The position numbers and the translations under genes were made by a program. This document shows positions 29,074 to 37,900 of a DNA stretch of 64,000 nucleotides, in pieces. Below the pieces are notes generated by a model. It was not told the DNA's origin, did not search any database, and was given only the letters and a program-made list of their open reading frames with translations. The DNA is from Hymenobacter rubripertinctus (lineage in GTDB: Bacteria; Bacteroidota; Bacteroidia; Cytophagales; Hymenobacteraceae). The stretch is from the NCBI RefSeq assembly GCF_003583925.1, contig NZ_QYCN01000001.1, positions 1 to 64,000 on the forward strand, read 5' to 3'. Every line of letters begins with the position of its first letter. The first letter of the stretch is position 1.

Positions 29074-30558
29074 TTATCGTCTCTCGAAAATAGCAATCCG
29101 GGTCGAATCGATAGTGGGCTTACGGGGGTTGCGGGGCAACCCCCGCTGCCAGCGCAGGCGCAACTGCGGATTCTGGCGGAGCTGCGCGAAAGTGGTCTGG
29201 TCCTCGACGGGAGCGTACCAATCGTCCCAGACCAGCAGGGTACCCGTTGGTACCGGCCAGCTGGCGTCCCGGAGTGCCCCGAACCGGAGCCGGTTGGCTG
29301 CGAAGGGGTCCAGGTTAAGCGCCGAGGCCGCGTAGGGGTGGGCATACACTACCCGGGGCGGCGACGGTTGCGTGGCCACCCAACGGGCGGCGGCCTCCAG
29401 CAACTGCTGGTCGGCTGCCTGCCCGAAGTCGCGCTGCCAGCGCAGGCCTACCCGGGAGCCACTGAAGGGAAACCAGACGATAGCGGCCAGCAGCACCCAC
29501 CGGCTGTACTGCCGTTGCGGCGCGGTGCGCCCCAGCGCGGCCAGTAGCTGCACGCCCCGCACCACCACCAGGCTCAGTAGCGGCACCAGGCAGCACAGCA
29601 CCCGCAGCAGGCCAATCGAGCCAAAAATACCCAGCACCCAAAAAACGGTGTGGGCACCAATAAACACCGCGATACTGCCGTACACCAGCAGCAACTCCCC
29701 CGAACGCCGGCCGGCGGCCCACTGCCGCCCGGCCCGCGCCACGCCCAGCCCCATACCCACAACACCCAGCCAGAACAGGCCAAACTGCACCCAGCCAATG
29801 GAATCGGCGAGGCCGGTAATAAACTGCCAGGGGGTGTTGTTGCCGCGGTGGATGAAGGCGTAGTTGAGGTTGTGGAGGGGGTAGGCGTTGCGGGTGAGCA
29901 CCCAGAAAAAATCCTGGTACGCCGCCAGCCCTATCAGCCCGTAAAACCCGAAGCCCAGCCCCAGCCAGGGCAGTGCCCGCCACCGGCGGTTCAGCAGCAG
30001 ATACAGCCCGAACACGCCCAGCAGCAGGAACCCTTCGGAGCGGGCCAGGGGCAGCCACGACACGACGGCCGCCGCCCAAACCGGCCGCTCCTCCAGGGCC
30101 AGCACCACGCCCGTTATCAGCAGCAGGCTGAAAAGTGGCTCCGTAAGGCCGGAGAACTGAATCAGGAAGTAGTCGGGGGCGGCGTAGCAGGCCACGATGG
30201 CCAGCCAGGGCCAAGGCAGGCGCAGCAGGCGGGCCGCCTGGTAGGCCAGCGCGGCCGAGGCGGCCACCAGCAGGCATTGGAGCACCATCACGCCGCGCAG
30301 CCCTAGTTGGGCCGGCCCCGCCATCAGGGCTACTGTCACCGGTTTCGACCACGATTCCAGGAAATTAAGCGGGTGCCGGAAGGCGTAGCGCGCGTACTGG
30401 TAGTGGTAGATACTGTCGCCCGAGTCGAAGGTGCCGCGGGTGAGCAGGGCCGTGAGCAGCGAGAGGGCCAGCAGAGCCAGCAGCAGCCCGTAGGCCCGGC
30501 GGCTGGCCGGCAAAGCCGCCCCGGACGGTGGGTTCATAGCAGAATACGAGTCGGGCAT
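29074..30558 (-). CDS. Polytopic membrane protein, GT-C glycosyltransferase-like
   Basis: The ATG at 30558 gives 494 residues; an inner ATG at 30537 is also possible. About ten hydrophobic segments are visible (YGLLLALLALSLLTALL, WPWLAIVACYAAPDYFLIQF, SIAVFIGAHTVFWVLGIFG and others), ending in a soluble C-terminal part. An acidic motif after the first membrane helix (TFDSGDSIYHYQYAR) fits the first-loop Asp of GT-C enzymes, which use polyprenyl-phosphate sugars to glycosylate lipids or proteins. It is a single gene divergent from the ribosomal operon. Family placement is moderate; the substrate is unknown. Confidence 0.7.
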   Translation of the reverse strand: MPDSYSAMNPPSGAALPASRRAYGLLLALLALSLLTALLTRGTFDSGDSIYHYQYARYAFRHPLNFLESWSKPVTVALMAGPAQLGLRGVMVLQCLLVAASAALAYQAARLLRLPWPWLAIVACYAAPDYFLIQFSGLTEPLFSLLLITGVVLALEERPVWAAAVVSWLPLARSEGFLLLGVFGLYLLLNRRWRALPWLGLGFGFYGLIGLAAYQDFFWVLTRNAYPLHNLNYAFIHRGNNTPWQFITGLADSIGWVQFGLFWLGVVGMGLGVARAGRQWAAGRRSGELLLVYGSIAVFIGAHTVFWVLGIFGSIGLLRVLCCLVPLLSLVVVRGVQLLAALGRTAPQRQYSRWVLLAAIVWFPFSGSRVGLRWQRDFGQAADQQLLEAAARWVATQPSPPRVVYAHPYAASALNLDPFAANRLRFGALRDASWPVPTGTLLVWDDWYAPVEDQTTFAQLRQNPQLRLRWQRGLPRNPRKPTIDSTRIAIFERR

Positions 30559-30632
30559 AGTGCGGGTAAAAGTACGTAACTGGCTCCAACGGCACCTAAA
30601 CAACTCTTTCAGACACAATAATTAACCTGGCA

Positions 30633-30663
30633 TTTGAATATTCGCTGAAAGGCAGTAACTTTG
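30633..30663 (+). promoter_or_regulatory. Promoter of the rplM-rpsI-rpsB-tsf operon
   Basis: TTTG at 30633-30636 and TAACTTTG at 30656-30663 with 19-bp spacing. This is a full match to the Bacteroidota -33/-7 consensus, 65 bp before rplM. Confidence 0.75.
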
Positions 30664-30727
30664 TGTCCGTTTTCCCCGAACTGTGTTCGGCTTCTTCTTC
30701 ATTTTCAAACGCTTATCCTCCTCCCCA

Positions 30728-31180
30728 ATGGATCATCTGAGCTTCAAGACGGTATCCGTCAACAAAGCCAACGCCAACAAGGGCTGGGTTGTGGTTGACG
30801 CCGCCGACGCTACCCTGGGTCGTCTGGCCAGCCAAATTGCCAACATGTTGCGTGGCAAGCACAAACCCTCCTTCACGCCCAACTCGGATTGTGGCGACAA
30901 CGTCATCGTCATCAACGCCGACAACCTCCGCGTGACTGGCAAAAAGATGACCGACAAAATTTACATCACCCACTCGGGCTACCCCGGCGGACAGAAGCGC
31001 ATCAACCTGCGCGACAAGAAAGCCAAGGACTCGACCCGGGTGATTGAGCACGCGGTGCGTGGTATGCTGCAAGGCAACAAGCTGGGCGCGGAGCAGTTCC
31101 GTAACCTGTTCGTGTACGCCGACACCCAGCATCCCCACGAGGCTCAGCAGCCTAAAACTGTTTCTTTCTCGCATCTGTAA
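30728..31180 (+). CDS. rplM: 50S ribosomal protein L13
   Basis: The product is 150 residues from ATG 30728, the family's usual length. Motifs include WVVVDAADATLGRLASQIANMLRGKHKPSFTP, DNVIVINADNLRVTGKKM and the C-terminal AVRGMLQGNKLG. L13 is an early assembly protein of the large subunit. It is the first gene of the operon, 39 bp before rpsI, the nearly universal arrangement. Confidence 0.98.
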   Translation: MDHLSFKTVSVNKANANKGWVVVDAADATLGRLASQIANMLRGKHKPSFTPNSDCGDNVIVINADNLRVTGKKMTDKIYITHSGYPGGQKRINLRDKKAKDSTRVIEHAVRGMLQGNKLGAEQFRNLFVYADTQHPHEAQQPKTVSFSHL

Positions 31181-31219
31181 GCCGCATTCCGGCTCCCATT
31201 TTCTCTAATTCTCCACTTA

Positions 31220-31606
31220 ATGGAAATCTCCAATACCTCTGGTAGAAGAAAAACCTCGGTGGCCCGCATCTACATGCAGGCCGGGCAAGGGAATATCACT
31301 ATCAACGGCCGGGAAATGAAAGCCTATTTTGGCAACGAACTCCTGGAAAACATCGTGAACCAGCCTTTGGCGACGGTCGAGCAAGTCGGCCAGTACGACA
31401 TTAAGGTGAACGTACGCGGTGGTGGCATCTCGGCCCAGGCCGAAGCCATCCGTCTGGCCATCTCGAAAGCCCTCGTGGGCGAAAACGCGGAGGTTCGTCC
31501 TGCCCTGAAAAAGGAAGGCTTCCTGACCCGCGACCCGCGCATGGTGGAACGCAAGAAATTCGGCAAGCGTAAGGCGCGTCGTTCGTTCCAGTTCTCGAAA
31601 CGCTAA
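31220..31606 (+). CDS. rpsI: 30S ribosomal protein S9
   Basis: The product is 128 residues. It has the S9 hallmarks TSGRRKTSVARIYMQAG, GGGISAQAEAIRLAISKALV, and the basic C-terminal tail RKFGKRKARRSFQFSKR, which reaches towards the P-site tRNA. It lies 20 bp before rpsB. Confidence 0.98.
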   Translation: MEISNTSGRRKTSVARIYMQAGQGNITINGREMKAYFGNELLENIVNQPLATVEQVGQYDIKVNVRGGGISAQAEAIRLAISKALVGENAEVRPALKKEGFLTRDPRMVERKKFGKRKARRSFQFSKR

Positions 31607-31626
31607 TCTTCCAGAGGAACCCTATC

Positions 31627-32394
31627 ATGGCCCAGACTACCACCTATAAAGAATTGCTGGACGCCGGTTCGCATTTTGGTCACCTCACCCGCAAGTGGGA
31701 CCCCAAAATGGCTCCGTACATCTTCATGGAGAAGAACGGCATCCACATCATTGACCTGAACAAAACGCTGGCTTCGCTCGATCACGCAGCGTCCGCCATC
31801 CGTAACATTGCTAAAAGCGGCCGCAAGATCATGTTTGTGGCTACCAAAAAGCAGGCTCAGGAAATCGTAACCGACGAGGCCAAGCGCCTCAAAATGCCTT
31901 ACATCACCGACCGGTGGTTGGGCGGTCTGCTCACCAACTTCGCCACCGTGCGTAAGTCGCTGAAGAAGATGAGCACCATCGACAAGATGGTAAAGGAAAA
32001 CACGGCTTTCGCCGCCCTCGCCAAGCGCGAGCGGCTGATGATGTCGCGGGAGCGGGAGAAGCTGGAGCGCGTACTGGGCGGCATTGCCGACCTGAGCCGT
32101 CTGCCCGCTGCCCTGTTCGTGATTGACGTGAAGCGCGAGCACATTGCCGTGAAAGAAGCCCAGAAACTGGGTATTCCGGTATTCGCTATCTGCGACACGA
32201 ACTCCAACCCCGAGTCGGTGCAGTTCCCCATTCCGGCCAACGACGACGCCTCGAAGTCCATCCAGCTCATCGTGAGCGTGATGGGCAAGGCTATCGAAGA
32301 TGGTCTGTCGGAGCGTAAAGTCGACAAAGAGGATGCTGATAAGAAGCAAGCCGAAGAAGAAGGCATCAAGGAAAAGCAGGACGCCGAAGAATAG
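31627..32394 (+). CDS. rpsB: 30S ribosomal protein S2
   Basis: The product is 255 residues. Family motifs are LLDAGSHFGHLTRKWDPKM, IHIIDLNKTLASLDHA, RWLGGLLTNFATV, PVFAICDTNSNPESV and IPANDDASKSIQL. An acidic and Lys-rich tail (EDADKKQAEEEGIKEKQ) ends the protein, as often in Bacteroidota. A heptamer-repeat hairpin begins 9 bp after the stop and stretches the gap to tsf to 222 bp. Confidence 0.98.
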   Translation: MAQTTTYKELLDAGSHFGHLTRKWDPKMAPYIFMEKNGIHIIDLNKTLASLDHAASAIRNIAKSGRKIMFVATKKQAQEIVTDEAKRLKMPYITDRWLGGLLTNFATVRKSLKKMSTIDKMVKENTAFAALAKRERLMMSREREKLERVLGGIADLSRLPAALFVIDVKREHIAVKEAQKLGIPVFAICDTNSNPESVQFPIPANDDASKSIQLIVSVMGKAIEDGLSERKVDKEDADKKQAEEEGIKEKQDAEE

Positions 32395-32403
32395 GCGGCT
32401 TTT

Positions 32404-32482
32404 AGAAGCTAGAAGTTAGGAGCTAGGAGCTAGAATCAGAGGGAAACCGCCTGGCAAATTCTAGCTCTTAGCTCCTGACTTT
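32404..32482. repeat. Heptamer-periodic inverted repeat between rpsB and tsf
   Basis: Five heptamers at 32404-32438 (AGAAGCT, AGAAGTT and three similar) face complementary units at 32459-32482. They pair over 22 bp with two mismatches around a loop of about 20 bases, and a T run follows on the plus strand. Further 7-base periodic text (TGCTGGT, TTCTAGC) lies at about 32540-32605, before tsf. Confidence 0.88.
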
Positions 32483-32616
32483 TTTTGCTTTTGCTCCGTT
32501 CCTGCGCGTTACGTTCCCCTCTTTCTCTCATTCAATTCAAACTTTCTGCTGGTTGCTGGTTGCTTCATCCCTGTGATTCTAGCGCCTTGCTTCTAGCTCT
32601 TAACTACTCAAAAGCT

Positions 32617-33456
32617 ATGGCTGCAATTACCGCCGCAGACGTAAATAAGCTCCGCACCATGACTGGCGCGGGCATGATGGATTGCAAGAAAGCCCTGGTG
32701 GAAGCCGAAGGCGACTTCGAAGCGGCCCGGGACCTACTCCGCAAGCAGGGCCAGAAAATTGCCGATAAGCGTTCGGACAACGAGACGACCGAAGGCGTGG
32801 TACTGGCTGCCGTGAGTGAAGATGGCACCAACGGCAAACTGGTGTCGCTGGCTTGCGAAACCGAGCCGGTTTCCAAGGTTCCCGATTTCAAGGAGTTGGG
32901 TCAGCGCATTTTGGCTGCTGCCGTGAAAACCAACGCTTCTTCGAAAGAAGAACTGCTGGCCGCTCCCCAGGAAGATGGCCGCGCCTTGCAGGAGCACATC
33001 ACCGACCTGATGGGCAAAATCGGCGAGAAGCTGGTGGTAACGGCTTACGAGAACATCACGGCTGAGAAAGTAGCTTCCTACATCCACTCCGACAACAAGA
33101 AGGGTGTGCTCGTGGCCATGAAGAACGTAGGCGGTGCCGACGTGGCTACCGTGGGCCGCGACGTAGCCATGCAAATTGTTGCCATGAAGCCCGTTGCCCT
33201 TGATAAAGACGGCGTGGATTCGGCTACTATTGAGCGCGAAATCGAAATTGGCAAGGAGCAGGCCCGCGCCGACGGCAAGCCCGAGGCGATGCTGGAGAAA
33301 ATTGCCCAGGGCAAGCTCAACAAGTTCTACAAGGAGAACACCCTGCTCAACCAGGAATTCGTGAAGGACAACTCGATGACCATCGCCCAGCTGCTCGACA
33401 AGACGCAGAAAGGCCTGACGGTTTCCGAGTTCAAGCGCGTAGCCATCGTAGGCTAG
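32617..33456 (+). CDS. tsf: Elongation factor Ts
   Basis: From ATG 32617 the product is 279 residues. EF-Ts recycles EF-Tu by releasing GDP. The UBA-like N-terminal domain is clear (ADVNKLRTMTGAGMMDCKKALVEAEGD), as are the dimerisation and core domains (SYIHSDNKKGVLVAMKNV, DVAMQIVAMKP). The nearly invariant TDFV motif, whose Asp and Phe contact EF-Tu, reads TEPV here (residues 82-85 in LACETEPVSKVPDF). The DNA supports this reading directly. The last gene of the operon; a heptamer array and a terminator follow. Confidence 0.96.
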   Translation: MAAITAADVNKLRTMTGAGMMDCKKALVEAEGDFEAARDLLRKQGQKIADKRSDNETTEGVVLAAVSEDGTNGKLVSLACETEPVSKVPDFKELGQRILAAAVKTNASSKEELLAAPQEDGRALQEHITDLMGKIGEKLVVTAYENITAEKVASYIHSDNKKGVLVAMKNVGGADVATVGRDVAMQIVAMKPVALDKDGVDSATIEREIEIGKEQARADGKPEAMLEKIAQGKLNKFYKENTLLNQEFVKDNSMTIAQLLDKTQKGLTVSEFKRVAIVG

Positions 33457-33466
33457 GTTTGTTTGA

Positions 33467-33501
33467 GCTGTTAGCTGACAGCTTTTAGCCGTTAGCTTTC
33501 C
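33467..33501. repeat. Five GCTGTTA-type heptamers after tsf
   Basis: Five consecutive 7-bp units (GCTGTTA, GCTGACA and three similar) start 11 bp after the tsf stop codon and lie before the terminator. No inverted partner was seen. Confidence 0.88.
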
Positions 33502-33512
33502 GTTCAGAATTT

Positions 33513-33551
33513 AAAAAGGCCCCGCTGGCAGCTTGCCGGCGGGGCCTTTTT
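33513..33551. terminator. Bidirectional terminator between tsf and the DUF6624 gene
   Basis: A perfect 13-bp stem ending in AAAAA/TTTTT on both sides (33513-33525 and 33539-33551), so it can serve the converging transcripts. Confidence 0.93.
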
Positions 33552-33566
33552 GGGTTTCTATACTTC

Positions 33567-34193
33567 TTACTGAACTTTCGGCGGCGGCGTGTTCATCTGC
33601 TTGTGCAGGTCGTCGCTCATCCGCAGGTATTCTTCCAGCGTCTCCATCCCGATGGCGGCCCGGCGCTTATTCACGTTTTTGGGGTCGCGCAGGGAGCGGG
33701 GACGGGCGTTGCCGATGCCCGGGCCGGTGTACTCTACCTGGGTGCCGTATTCCTGGGGCTGACCGGAAGCCTGAGCGATGCGGTCGGTGAGGTAGGCATA
33801 GTTGCGGGGGCTGGCGTTTTTGGCTTTCACCTGGGGCTGCATCAGCTTGAGCATGCGCCGCTGGAAATTCGGGTGGGCATCGGCGTGCTGCACCAGGAGC
33901 CAGAAGTTGCTGGCACTTTTCTCCCCTACTTCCCGGAAACCGGGGTAGCCGTAGCGCCGGATGATGGCTTCGAGCACGGGCTGGTGACGGGCGAAGTTCA
34001 CATGCTGCACACCTTCCAGGTTGCGGCCGGCAGTATCGGGTAGCTGCTGCATCATGCGCTGCATGGGCCACTGATCCACGACGGCCAGGCTATCGATAGT
34101 ACGACTCAGGGCCGGGTAGCGGGGCGGGGCGGTTTGGGCCAGAGTCGTCGTGCTAAGGGAAAACAGGGCGGCGGCCAGAGCAGGTAGCTTCAT
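33567..34193 (-). CDS. DUF6624-like secreted protein
   Basis: The product is 208 residues with a signal peptide (LPALAAALFSLSTTTLAQ). The core YGYPGFREVGEKSASNFWLLVQHADAHPNFQRRMLKLM, then NYAYLTDRIAQASGQPQEYGTQV, matches my memory of the DUF6624 family, which has no known function. The conserved QHAD and YLTDR motifs are intact. It is a single gene with a terminator shared with tsf. Confidence 0.8.
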   Translation of the reverse strand: MKLPALAAALFSLSTTTLAQTAPPRYPALSRTIDSLAVVDQWPMQRMMQQLPDTAGRNLEGVQHVNFARHQPVLEAIIRRYGYPGFREVGEKSASNFWLLVQHADAHPNFQRRMLKLMQPQVKAKNASPRNYAYLTDRIAQASGQPQEYGTQVEYTGPGIGNARPRSLRDPKNVNKRRAAIGMETLEEYLRMSDDLHKQMNTPPPKVQ

Positions 34194-34249
34194 AGTTTAT
34201 TAGCACTTGAGGTAGTAGATATTCAAGGCAGCAGATACAAGTATACCCT

Positions 34250-35299
34250 TTACTGCCCGCCCAGGCGCATGCGGTGAGCCCGGACCCGGGCAGCGGCATT
34301 CTGACGGATGTTGCCGTAGAACAGGGCATAATCGGCGAGGTGGAAGGAGTGCCAGAGGCGGAAATTGCCGGGCAACAGGAAGCGCGGGTAGCCTTTCGGT
34401 TCGGGCGGATGCACCCAGAGCAGGCCGTTGTGCACTTTGGCGTCCACGATGCGCTTATCGAGCCGCCTGAAATCGTAGGGCACGCCGCCCAGGTTGAGGC
34501 GGGCAGGCCCCGTGATAGTGTCGCGGGTCCAGGTGAGCGGATTTACGGCCAGACTGTTCTGATAAGGCGCGTACTCATTGCCCCAGGCCACCGTGTTCCA
34601 AGCCACGTAGCAGCCGGTCTGGGTCGAGTCTTCGCAGGGGCGCAGGATCTGGTACTCATCGGGCTTCACTTCGTAGCCGATCAGGTAGGCGGCCACCAGT
34701 TGCCGGCGCAATTGGGGGTTGGTATCGAAAAATTCGTGGAGCAGGCGGGTGGCGTGCACCGTGCCCTGGCTGTGGCCGGCCAGAATAATGGGCCGGCCCC
34801 GGTTGTAGTGCTCCAGGTAGTATTCAAAAGCCGCCCTTACGTCGCCGTACGCATATTCGATGGCCTGCGCGCCATTGGTCGAATTCTCGTCGTCGAAGAA
34901 GGAATAGAGCGTGGCCTGGCGGTAGCGCGGGGCATACACCCGAGCCGTGTTGTTGAAGGCCGACGCCTGGCCCCGAATCACTTTGTCGTCGGTGAAGCGG
35001 TTCACCCGGTCGTTGTCGAGGTCGGCATTCCACTGCTTGCGCCAGAGGTAGGTGGTGGGGTGCACGAAAAACACGTCGGCGGGTGCGTCACGCTGCTGGT
35101 TTTCGAACCGGGAGCCACGAGGCACCACGTCGGCCGAGTCGCGGCGGTCGGGCAAGGCGGCCCAGTGGTCCTCCATGCGGTAGTCAGGCGCGGCGGGCGG
35201 GGTGTAGCGGCCAAAGTCTTTGCCCGGCTTGATAATTTTCAGGCAGGAACTCAGCCCCAGCAGGGCCAGCGCGGGCCACAACAGCAAACGGGTACGCAT
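34250..35299 (-). CDS. DUF3089 alpha/beta-hydrolase lipoprotein
   Basis: From the ATG at 35299 the product is 349 residues with a lipobox (LLGLSSC, near Cys19). The family signature ADVFFVHPTTYLWRKQWNADLDN and the nucleophile elbow ILAGHSQGTVHATRLL are present, so a serine hydrolase (lipase- or esterase-like) is expected on the cell envelope. A late HPPEPKGY…HLADYALFY region may hold the catalytic His. The substrate is unknown. The gene is separate from its neighbours. Confidence 0.85.
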   Translation of the reverse strand: MRTRLLLWPALALLGLSSCLKIIKPGKDFGRYTPPAAPDYRMEDHWAALPDRRDSADVVPRGSRFENQQRDAPADVFFVHPTTYLWRKQWNADLDNDRVNRFTDDKVIRGQASAFNNTARVYAPRYRQATLYSFFDDENSTNGAQAIEYAYGDVRAAFEYYLEHYNRGRPIILAGHSQGTVHATRLLHEFFDTNPQLRRQLVAAYLIGYEVKPDEYQILRPCEDSTQTGCYVAWNTVAWGNEYAPYQNSLAVNPLTWTRDTITGPARLNLGGVPYDFRRLDKRIVDAKVHNGLLWVHPPEPKGYPRFLLPGNFRLWHSFHLADYALFYGNIRQNAAARVRAHRMRLGGQ

Positions 35300-35440
35300 A
35301 GCAAAGAAAAGAGATAAACTACTCGCGGGGGAGCACGCTACCCGGGCACGCCGCCGCTGGGCGAGGCGGAGCAGCCGCGAACAACGCCCGCCCACAAGAA
35401 CCCGATAATGCGCTAACGGTTGCAGGCCGCTGGCGCCTGA

Positions 35441-36664
35441 TTAGTCGCTGAAGTTGTTTTCGAGGAGCTTTTCCTGGCGCAGGTACACGATTTTGAAGTT
35501 CTTATCGAAGCGTACCCGCACCTGGGCGGCCGTTTGCTGGTGCTTCTGCAACGACTGACGCAGGGCCGTGCTGTTTTCCACGTACGTCACCACCCGCGAG
35601 CCATCGGCCACCGGGGCACTGATTTGTAACGAGCCGGGCCGGATACTGCTCTGGCCTTCCAGGAATTCGGGGAAATGGGTTTTTTCCAGCTCCGCGTTGA
35701 TGGCCGCCGGCGTGGTATTGCGCATCAGGTAAAACCGCTCGACCTGGGGTGCGAAGTAGGCCGCCGCCGTGAATGGCGACGCCTGCAAGTCGGTGTAATA
35801 GCGCTGCAAAACGCCCGTAACGCGGGCTTCAGCGTTGGCGTCAGACACGGGGGGCGCCTCGGGCGGGGCGGCCTCGGGGGCGGGGGGCAGCTCCGGCTCC
35901 TCGGCCGCGTCGGGGGTGGCCGCAACCTCAACGGGCGGAACAGTGGTCACCCGGATAGTTTCGGGAGCCGCGACGGGCGGCAGCTCAATCTGCTCGGTCT
36001 GCGGGCCTTCATCGGGGCGGGTAGCTACCGAGTCGGCAGCCGTGATGGTGGCGCTGGTGAGGCGCTCGGAGGCCTGATTACCGGTCATCAGATAGACGAT
36101 GAGAGCCAGCAGCGCCACAATGCCCGCTACAACCAGGATAGTGCCCAAGGAGCTTTTGGGTGGCACGACGTAGGTTTCGTCCTCCACGTACTCCTGCGGC
36201 GGGCCGGGCGCAGGGGCCGGAGTCAGAAACTCGTCGGCGCGGCCGGGTGAGGCGGGGGGGCGGCCGGCTTCCAGCGGATGTGAGAAACCCGGACCGGTAA
36301 CGGGCGGCGCGGGGGGCACGGCCCCGGCAGAGCTGTCAGGGGCCGCTTGCCGGGTCAGGGGCGGTAGCAGCGGCTCACTGATGGGGGCAATGGTAGCGGT
36401 AGGCGCGGGCGGCGTGGGAAAAGCGGGTGGCATCACTGCTACCGGGGCAGCTATGGTTACGGGCAGTTCAGGAACGGGCGGTTCAGGAACGGGCGGCGGG
36501 GTTTCCCGCGCTATGGGCGAAACGTCCGGCGGCAGCCCGGGAGCCGCGTCGGTGAAAACCAGCTTCTGCTTGAGCGTCTGGAATTCCTCCGGCGTAATGG
36601 TGCCGGCATCCAGCCACTCCTTAAGTTGGCGCAGGGTATCGAGGGGGGAAGGGTCTTTTTCCAT
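35441..36664 (-). CDS. SHOCT-like, Pro-rich, single-membrane-span protein
   Basis: The product is 407 residues. The N-terminus (PLDTLRQLKEWLDAGTITPEEFQTLKQKLVF) is a SHOCT-type short helical domain. A Pro/Ala-rich stretch follows, then one membrane helix at about 170-190 (LGTILVVAGIVALLALIVYLM), a second Pro-rich linker, and a C-terminal domain of about 120 residues (VLQRYYTDLQASPFTAAAYFAPQVERFY) that looks NTF2/SnoaL-like. The C-terminal domain is probably periplasmic. It is the last gene of a three-gene unit. No function is known. Confidence 0.72.
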   Translation of the reverse strand: MEKDPSPLDTLRQLKEWLDAGTITPEEFQTLKQKLVFTDAAPGLPPDVSPIARETPPPVPEPPVPELPVTIAAPVAVMPPAFPTPPAPTATIAPISEPLLPPLTRQAAPDSSAGAVPPAPPVTGPGFSHPLEAGRPPASPGRADEFLTPAPAPGPPQEYVEDETYVVPPKSSLGTILVVAGIVALLALIVYLMTGNQASERLTSATITAADSVATRPDEGPQTEQIELPPVAAPETIRVTTVPPVEVAATPDAAEEPELPPAPEAAPPEAPPVSDANAEARVTGVLQRYYTDLQASPFTAAAYFAPQVERFYLMRNTTPAAINAELEKTHFPEFLEGQSSIRPGSLQISAPVADGSRVVTYVENSTALRQSLQKHQQTAAQVRVRFDKNFKIVYLRQEKLLENNFSD

Positions 36665-36698
36665 GAGGCTGAGGCGGGGCGGGCAAAGCGGCGGGGGC

Positions 36699-37421
36699 CT
36701 ACTTGCGGTCGAGGTTGGTGAAACGGGCGCGCCGGCGTTCCAGCTGGGCCTTACGCATTTCCAGAAGGCGGGCGTTATCGAGCAGCTTCACCGAGTCTTC
36801 GGCCGATTTGAGCTTGTTATCGGCATTTTGCTTGTACAGCTGCTCAATTTTTTCGAGGTTGGACTTGGTGTTGCCCGCCAAGCTGGTGCGCTCCTTCTCC
36901 AGCTTGTCCTTCTCCTTTTCAGTGGTGCTCAACTGCTTTTCGGCTTCCGCAATCTGCTCCCGATAGGCTTTGAGGCGGGCGGCGGCGGCAAAGCTTTGCA
37001 CAATACCGCGTAGGGAACTGAACTCGTTGGGCGTGCCGGCCGCCGAAAAAAACGAATCGGGACCCATAGCGGCCCACACCGAGAGCTCGGCTACCGAATC
37101 GGAAGGGGCCGTAACGGTGGAATACAAGTCCAGCAGCTTGCCCGTGACGCTGGACATGGGTACCTGCTTGGCCGTGAGATTATCCTTCTTGCCCACGCCA
37201 AACAGGCCGTCGCCCTTGAGCTTGATGTTGTACGTGTCCTTGAGCCAGCTCTGCCAGAAGTCGCGGGTCCAGTCGGCGGAAGCTTCCACCTGCACTTTGA
37301 GGGCTTCCCGCTCGCGTTTTTCGAAATTGACGCTGCTCGTCCGGGCTTCGTAGAGTTGGGCGCGGCTGGCCAGCGGCAGCAAAAACAGCAGCAGCAGCAG
37401 CAGAGGGAGTATAAAACGCAT
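36699..37421 (-). CDS. Secreted coiled-coil protein of unknown function
   Basis: From ATG 37421 the product is 240 residues with a Leu-rich signal peptide ending SRAQ. Residues of about 165-235 form a long charged coiled coil (LKAYREQIAEAEKQLSTTEKEKDKLEKERTS). The gene lies 34 bp before the SHOCT-domain gene and 37 bp after the small gene at 37459, so the three look like one operon. I recognise no catalytic motif. Confidence 0.7.
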   Translation of the reverse strand: MRFILPLLLLLLFLLPLASRAQLYEARTSSVNFEKREREALKVQVEASADWTRDFWQSWLKDTYNIKLKGDGLFGVGKKDNLTAKQVPMSSVTGKLLDLYSTVTAPSDSVAELSVWAAMGPDSFFSAAGTPNEFSSLRGIVQSFAAAARLKAYREQIAEAEKQLSTTEKEKDKLEKERTSLAGNTKSNLEKIEQLYKQNADNKLKSAEDSVKLLDNARLLEMRKAQLERRRARFTNLDRK

Positions 37422-37458
37422 GAGGCGGGTAGTTGAAGCGGTGAATACAGGTGCGATG

Positions 37459-37704
37459 CTAGAGGTCGTGGCGGTCGAAGGCGGCCTGCAAATCCTGCTG
37501 CATAGCAGCGAAACGGGCCACGGCGGCCTGCACAAACTCCTCGTCGAGCAGCAGGTGGATGTCGTCTTCACCCGTCAGGTCCAGCTCGCTCACCTTGTAG
37601 GTCTGCTCCAGCGAACCTTTCTCCAGCTTGATGAGGTACTTCCCGTTCCAGCTGAAAAGCGTGATTTTGGCGTGCGGATTGGGAATAATGGCGAGCTGGC
37701 GCAT
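37459..37704 (-). CDS. Small hypothetical protein (81 aa)
   Basis: Starting MRQLAIIPNPHAKITLFSWN at 37704, this short soluble protein continues GKYLIKLEKGSLEQTYKVSEL and ends in a helix (FVQAAVARFAAMQQDLQAAF). It is probably the first gene of the 37704-35441 operon. I know no family for it, but the strand-helix pattern and codon use look genuine. Confidence 0.65.
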   Translation of the reverse strand: MRQLAIIPNPHAKITLFSWNGKYLIKLEKGSLEQTYKVSELDLTGEDDIHLLLDEEFVQAAVARFAAMQQDLQAAFDRHDL

Positions 37705-37745
37705 ACGAAACGGCGAAGGCAGTGGAACCCCGCAAAGATACACGG

Positions 37746-37876
37746 TTGGCAGTTGGGTAGCCAGTTGCCAGTAAATGGAACGTCATTCCGAGCTTGCCGA
37801 GAATCTCGCGGGCTGATGTTGGATAAGCACTGCAACATCAGCGAGCGAGATTCCTCGGCAAGCTCGGAATGACGTC
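37746..37876. repeat. Composite palindromic element, copy B
   Basis: Four heptamers at about 37745-37772 (GGTTGGC, AGTTGGG and similar) are followed by an inverted repeat at 37781-37875. Its arms begin ACGTCATTCCGAGCTTGCCG and pair over about 40 bp with few mismatches. It lies 25 bp from the stop codon of the minus-strand yeiH-like gene. The opposite heptamer flank is missing. Confidence 0.85.
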
Positions 37877-37900
37877 CTTTTTTCACCCAGGTGCTACTCG

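Noticed and set aside
37746..37876. Small RNA gene
   Set aside because: The stem is stable, but the same structure recurs at several loci with no promoter-like sequence, so a repeat element explains it better.
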